From the NCBI GenBank assembly GCA_038046485.1, contig JBBSWA010000032.1, forward strand, positions 1 through 16,349: DNA of 16,349 nucleotides. Reading direction: 5' to 3'. The stretch comes from JBBSWA01 sp038046485. GTDB lineage: Archaea; Nanobdellota; Nanobdellia; Woesearchaeales; SM23-78. Both the position numbers and the translations under genes were made by a program. Below, in pieces: positions 13,487 through 16,349 of this stretch (position 1 is its first letter; every line of letters begins with the position of its first letter). The notes under the pieces are model-generated. The model was not told where the DNA came from and searched no databases. It saw only the letters and a list, made by a program, of their open reading frames with translations.

Positions 13487-13494
13487 TTTATAAA
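13487..13494 (-). promoter_or_regulatory. TATA box overlapping the methyltransferase stop codon
   Basis: TTTATAAA is palindromic, centred 25.5 nt upstream of the ATG at 13465. The stop codon of the upstream methyltransferase gene (13488-13490) lies inside it, so an internal operon promoter is built into the end of that gene. Confidence 0.55.
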
Positions 13495-14162
13495 TCTTTC
13501 TTTTCAAATTTTAAGATCATATAAACAGGTTTGTTTCTTTCCTTTTCAAAGATCCTTTTAGGGTAAAACATCCTCTGTTTGTTGCTAAGACGTAATATAA
13601 TCGCTTTCGTTTGCACTAAGAAGTTCTTGCAGACCAATTGTTTAATTTCTTCAAAGGAATGTGGATATTCTTCCAAAAGGTATTGAGTATTATTTTTTGT
13701 GAATTGGGCGGCATGGAGCCATACGTCTGCATTAGGATGGAGTCCAGAGTAGAGCAAGACACCTTTCTTTTTAAGGACGCGCTCGAATTCCTTAAACACA
13801 GGTTTGAGGTTCTTTATATGGTCTAGAACAGAACTGGCAATAATGATATCAAACGTTTCGTTTGGAAATTGTAATTTTGTAAGATTTCCAACAAAGAGTG
13901 GGGCATCTATTTTTTTCTTATGCAATTTTTGCTGAGCTTCAAAAATAATCTTAGGAGAAATATCGATTCCTGTAACTTTGGCTCCTTTGTGGACGAGTTT
14001 AATAATGTTTCTTCCTGCACCACACCCAGCATCAAGGGCGGTTTTTCCTTTTATATTGCCTAACATTTCAATGAGATGGTTTTGTTCGAAACTCTCTACC
14101 CAGATGCCAGTATATTTATCTGCCCATAAATCATAGCCTTTTTTTGATTTGACGAAGACCAT
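13488..14162 (-). CDS. Class I SAM-dependent methyltransferase
   Basis: A 224-aa Rossmann-fold methyltransferase of the UbiE/Methyltransf_11 type. The SAM-binding motif I is ALDAGCGAG (42-50). The acidic residue that holds the SAM ribose is Asp67 in GIDIS. Motif IV-like FDIIIASSVLDHI and the following helix-strand of motif VI (VLKKKGVLLYSG) are in place. The substrate cannot be inferred; the C-terminal part, rich in Lys, Arg and aromatics, would determine it. The gene starts 2 bp after the stop of the membrane winged-helix gene, with no promoter of its own, so the two are translated from one mRNA. Its last bases contain the promoter of the next gene. Confidence 0.9.
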   Translation of the reverse strand: MVFVKSKKGYDLWADKYTGIWVESFEQNHLIEMLGNIKGKTALDAGCGAGRNIIKLVHKGAKVTGIDISPKIIFEAQQKLHKKKIDAPLFVGNLTKLQFPNETFDIIIASSVLDHIKNLKPVFKEFERVLKKKGVLLYSGLHPNADVWLHAAQFTKNNTQYLLEEYPHSFEEIKQLVCKNFLVQTKAIILRLSNKQRMFYPKRIFEKERNKPVYMILKFEKKDL

Positions 14163-14164
14163 TT

Positions 14165-14803
14165 TTATTTCTTCACCACAATATTCCCTCGTCCCTTCTT
14201 AATGCGTTGAATAACTCCCTTGGCTTCCAATTCATCCAACATCAAGGAGATCTTGGCTTCAGAATGATTAAATTGCTTACGAATGTCTTTTTGGGTGGTT
14301 CTTCCACCACTTTTTTCAATAAACCTTAAGAGTGGGTGGAGATCATTGGAAAGAGTCCCCACAGGCGTATGTTTAAGTGATTTTTTTAGTAAATAAAGGC
14401 CGAATAAAACCACAACGATTCCGCCCATCCAATAAGGCCAAGTCGCATGAGGGTTTTCCAAGGCTAGGTTTTCAAGTTCTTCTAGTTCTGGATTTTGCAA
14501 TTCCAAGTCTTCATCTAGTTTGGGGAATAGGATTAAATCAAGAGTATACCGACCTTCACGTTGGGCAGTGATTTCTTCAGAGGTTTCAGCAGGGATCTGG
14601 GTGTGCCTCGCTTTGAGGAGGTATTCGCCCGAAGGTACTTGAAAGGTATATGTGCCATCTTTAGTGACCATCAATTGTTGAGGGCTTGTATTGATCTCAA
14701 CAATGGCCGGAGCTGGGTTGAGGTTAAAGTCATAAACAGTGCCTTGAATGGTAAGGGCGCTGGCAAAAGGCAGTAGGAGAAGTAAAAGAAGCATTTTTTG
14801 CAT
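14165..14803 (-). CDS. Membrane-spanning winged-helix protein with extracellular beta domain
   Basis: A 212-aa protein in four parts: signal peptide (1-16); an extracellular beta domain at about 17-95 starting TIQGTVYDFNLNPAPAIVEI, typical of carboxypeptidase-regulatory-like (transthyretin-type) domains; an acidic stretch rich in Glu and Leu (96-118); a membrane helix (about 123-142, WPYWMGGIVVVLFGLYLL); and a cytoplasmic winged helix (156-212) with the helix-turn-helix TTQKDIRKQFNHSEAKISLM and a basic wing (RIKKGRGNIVV). This architecture would let an outside signal reach DNA without a kinase. Archaea are known to have membrane-anchored winged-helix proteins; function of this one is inferred. 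First gene of a minus-strand operon, leaderless from TATA 14825-14832. Confidence 0.85.
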   Translation of the reverse strand: MQKMLLLLLLLPFASALTIQGTVYDFNLNPAPAIVEINTSPQQLMVTKDGTYTFQVPSGEYLLKARHTQIPAETSEEITAQREGRYTLDLILFPKLDEDLELQNPELEELENLALENPHATWPYWMGGIVVVLFGLYLLKKSLKHTPVGTLSNDLHPLLRFIEKSGGRTTQKDIRKQFNHSEAKISLMLDELEAKGVIQRIKKGRGNIVVKK

Positions 14804-14824
14804 GGAGGGAGGTGCTGAAGTAAA

Positions 14825-14832
14825 TATATAAA
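14825..14832 (-). promoter_or_regulatory. TATA box of the membrane winged-helix operon
   Basis: Minus-strand TTTATATA is centred 25.5 nt upstream of the ATG at 14803, the clearest leaderless promoter in the window. Confidence 0.65.
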
Positions 14833-14965
14833 GATATGTGTGCTTTTAAGAACTTACACGAGTAAATAGGTCATTTTGGCCGATTTAAAGAAAAAGAAGA
14901 ATAAATGAACTTTTATAAAGCTTTAAAGAGATAAAAAAATCTTTTAATCTCCTTTTTTGAAAGTA

Positions 14966-14973
14966 TATTTATA
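14966..14973 (+). promoter_or_regulatory. TATA box of the secreted helical protein gene
   Basis: TATTTATA, expected start near 14996-15000, giving a leader of about 27 nt that contains the SD. Confidence 0.55.
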
Positions 14974-15012
14974 AGTAAAAAATAGATAGTTAAACCAAGA
15001 TAGGATGCTTAA

Positions 15013-15019
15013 CGAGGTG
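15013..15019 (+). promoter_or_regulatory. Shine-Dalgarno of the secreted helical protein gene
   Basis: CGAGGTG-type SD, with GAGGTG ending 5-6 nt before the ATG at 15025; it fixes this start. Confidence 0.65.
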
Positions 15020-15024
15020 GAAAC

Positions 15025-16104
15025 ATGAAAACAATAGCATGGCTAGCCATATTATTGATTAGCCTAGTACCGTTGGTCTTAGCCGTAGAAGGCTCAGCAG
15101 ATGCCAGCGCAAATGTCGATACCAGTACTTCAACAGAAAGTAGTGCGAATACTGCTGTGACAACGTCTTCGCAAGACAACACAGCAGCTTCAGGTAAGCT
15201 TAGGCCACGAAAAATGGCTTTGGCAAACATGAAAGAACGTCATGAAGAAAGAAAAGAAAATCGTGAAGAGATGAAAGAAGCTCGTTACGTTGTTCGGGAT
15301 GTTCGTAAATTACGAAATTCTACTCGAGTAGAATTAAAGAAGACTCGGGAAGAGTTCCGTGCAAACCTGAAAGTCATGAAAGAAGATTTGAAATCATGTA
15401 AAGGCCAAGCTTCAGATGAGTGCAAGCAAATGCGCTCAGAAGCAAAGCTCTCGGTAAAGACCCAATTGGGTGTTGCTGCAGAGGAAGCCTTGAAGTTCTT
15501 GGAAAGTGCAAAGACTCGAATCAGCGACTCTAAGTTGGAAAACACAGCCGATTTGATCGTTGAAATCAATGCCCGTATTGAAGCCATCAATGCAGCTAAA
15601 GTAAAAGTGGATGCCTTAACAGAGGCAAGTTCCAAAGAAGAAATCCAATTGGCAACCAAGGAATTGCGAAAGGCAATTCAGGAAGCTCGAAAAGGTTTGC
15701 AGTTAAAGATGCACCTAGTTGTAGCGAATAAGCTAGGTAATGTGTTGAAAAACGCAGACAGCTTAGTGGCTCGATTGGACAAGGCTTTAGCAAAGTTGAA
15801 GGAAAAAGGTGTAGACACCTCTCGGGTAGATTCATCTATCTTCAAAGCTAAGGTAGAAGTAGCTAAAGGTCTTCATAAAGAAGCAGTAAGCTTGTTTGAG
15901 CAGGCAAAAGCAGCAGAGTCTGGAAAAAAGGATGAGCTGATGAAACAAGCCACCGCTAAGTTGCAAGACAGCCAAAAAGCTTTAAAAGAAGCCCATGCTT
16001 TGTTGAAGAAAATCCTTCAGGATCTAAAAGCCTTGAAGGGTGGTGATGAAGCATTGACTTCAGCAGTTGCAGAGACGCAGATTTCTGCTGAAGCTTCGTC
16101 TTGA
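15025..16104 (+). CDS. Secreted, Lys/Glu-rich all-helical (coiled-coil) protein
   Basis: A 359-aa protein not assigned to a family. Signal peptide 1-20 ends LVLA; residues 21-58 are a Ser/Thr/Ala-rich, probably extended and possibly glycosylated linker. From about 60 to 340 the sequence is almost entirely helical, rich in Lys, Glu, Ala and Arg, with few aromatics and heptad-like spacing, suggesting long coiled coils or helical hairpins. The only two Cys, 125 and 133, are seven residues apart at a likely helix-helix turn (SCKGQASDEC) and could form a disulfide. There is no C-terminal membrane anchor or lipobox, so it is released or held by a partner. The next gene, a lipoprotein, overlaps its SD with this gene's stop. 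Confidence 0.85.
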   Translation: MKTIAWLAILLISLVPLVLAVEGSADASANVDTSTSTESSANTAVTTSSQDNTAASGKLRPRKMALANMKERHEERKENREEMKEARYVVRDVRKLRNSTRVELKKTREEFRANLKVMKEDLKSCKGQASDECKQMRSEAKLSVKTQLGVAAEEALKFLESAKTRISDSKLENTADLIVEINARIEAINAAKVKVDALTEASSKEEIQLATKELRKAIQEARKGLQLKMHLVVANKLGNVLKNADSLVARLDKALAKLKEKGVDTSRVDSSIFKAKVEVAKGLHKEAVSLFEQAKAAESGKKDELMKQATAKLQDSQKALKEAHALLKKILQDLKALKGGDEALTSAVAETQISAEASS

Positions 16105-16115
16105 GGAGGGATCGT

Positions 16116-16349
16116 ATGAATAGCAAAACCCTATATTTAACTTTGTGCCTGTTGGTGTTGTTGGTAGCATGTGCTAAAAAGGAAATGACTCCATCTACAC
16201 CTTCAGTAAAAGAAAAGGCTCCTGAACCTATAGTGAGCGCTTCCATGCCTGTATCGGCGGATACTGATGCGAGCAGGATGGAGAGTTCCATTGCAGAAGC
16301 AGACAGCTTAGGTCAGGACTTAGGCACAGAGGATTTGTCAGCATTAGAC
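16116..16349 (+). CDS. Lipoprotein, 3' end cut by the window
   Basis: The start at 16116 follows a strong SD (GAGGAGGG, 16103-16110) that overlaps the stop codon of the previous gene, so translation is coupled. The visible 78 residues are a short signal ending in lipobox LVAC (Cys19), then a Lys/Pro/Thr/Ser-rich linker and the beginning of an acidic helical stretch (ADTDASRMESS, AEADSLGQDL). No stop is reached. It is presumably a lipid-anchored partner of the secreted helical protein; family unknown. Confidence 0.8.
   Translation, partial: MNSKTLYLTLCLLVLLVACAKKEMTPSTPSVKEKAPEPIVSASMPVSADTDASRMESSIAEADSLGQDLGTEDLSALD

Noticed and set aside
13466..13507. Longer N-terminus for the anchored beta-domain protein
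   Set aside because: It would put a basic 14-residue segment before the signal peptide and place the start upstream of the TATA box.
15285..15835. Minus-strand ORFs inside the secreted helical protein gene
   Set aside because: Mirror frames of a Lys/Glu/Ala-rich gene; no promoter or SD.
1..16349. CRISPR arrays, insertion sequences with transposase, rRNA genes
   Set aside because: No regularly spaced repeats, no transposase or integrase motifs and no rRNA-like conserved stretches were seen.

Overview
The window reads as archaeal chromosome, probably from a small-genome (DPANN-like) lineage, although the exact group cannot be fixed from sequence alone. The main support is promoter architecture. 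About ten genes have an AT-rich TATA-like 8-mer centred 25-27 nt upstream of the start codon with no Shine-Dalgarno (SD) site, which is the spacing expected for leaderless archaeal mRNAs. A few genes (the Mg2+ ATPase, the secreted helical protein and the lipoprotein after it) have strong SD sites instead. One tRNA, tRNA-Pro(CGG), is present. There is no rRNA, CRISPR array, transposase or recognisable integrase.

Layout. 1-960: a Lys-rich, H1-tail-like small protein converges on a lipoprotein with a 12-Cys, three-module C-terminus. 1085-3556: a Kef-type K+/H+ antiporter overlaps 3-methyladenine DNA glycosylase I (tag); a 34-residue zinc-ribbon microprotein lies opposite. 3641-6142: a P3B (MgtA-type) Mg2+ P-type ATPase that appears to share a TATA box with the microprotein. 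6143-6574: a 430-bp gene-free stretch rich in inverted repeats that looks like a structured RNA. 6575-7141: a nucleotidyltransferase-fold protein.

7143-8480 is a tRNA-Pro neighbourhood. The intact tRNA (8335-8407) has a copy of its own 3' end 1.2 kb downstream, beyond a 373-aa gene of unknown function, and a copy of its first 15 nt 71 bp upstream next to a hairpin. This looks like the footprint of an insertion at a tRNA gene. 8552-10796 holds an NADP-type zinc alcohol dehydrogenase and three small proteins of unknown function, all on the minus strand.

10848-14803: an ABC ATPase converges on a minus-strand cluster. Read in its own direction the cluster is: membrane-anchored winged-helix protein with an extracellular beta domain, SAM methyltransferase, secreted C-terminally anchored protein, and LivK-like substrate-binding lipoprotein. 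No ABC permease is visible. 15025-16349: a secreted all-helical protein is followed by a lipoprotein cut by the window end, in one SD-driven operon. Overall the region is biased toward the cell envelope (three lipoproteins, three other exported or membrane-anchored proteins, two ion transporters). The least explained parts are the structured RNA region, the tRNA-fragment arrangement and the membrane winged-helix operon.
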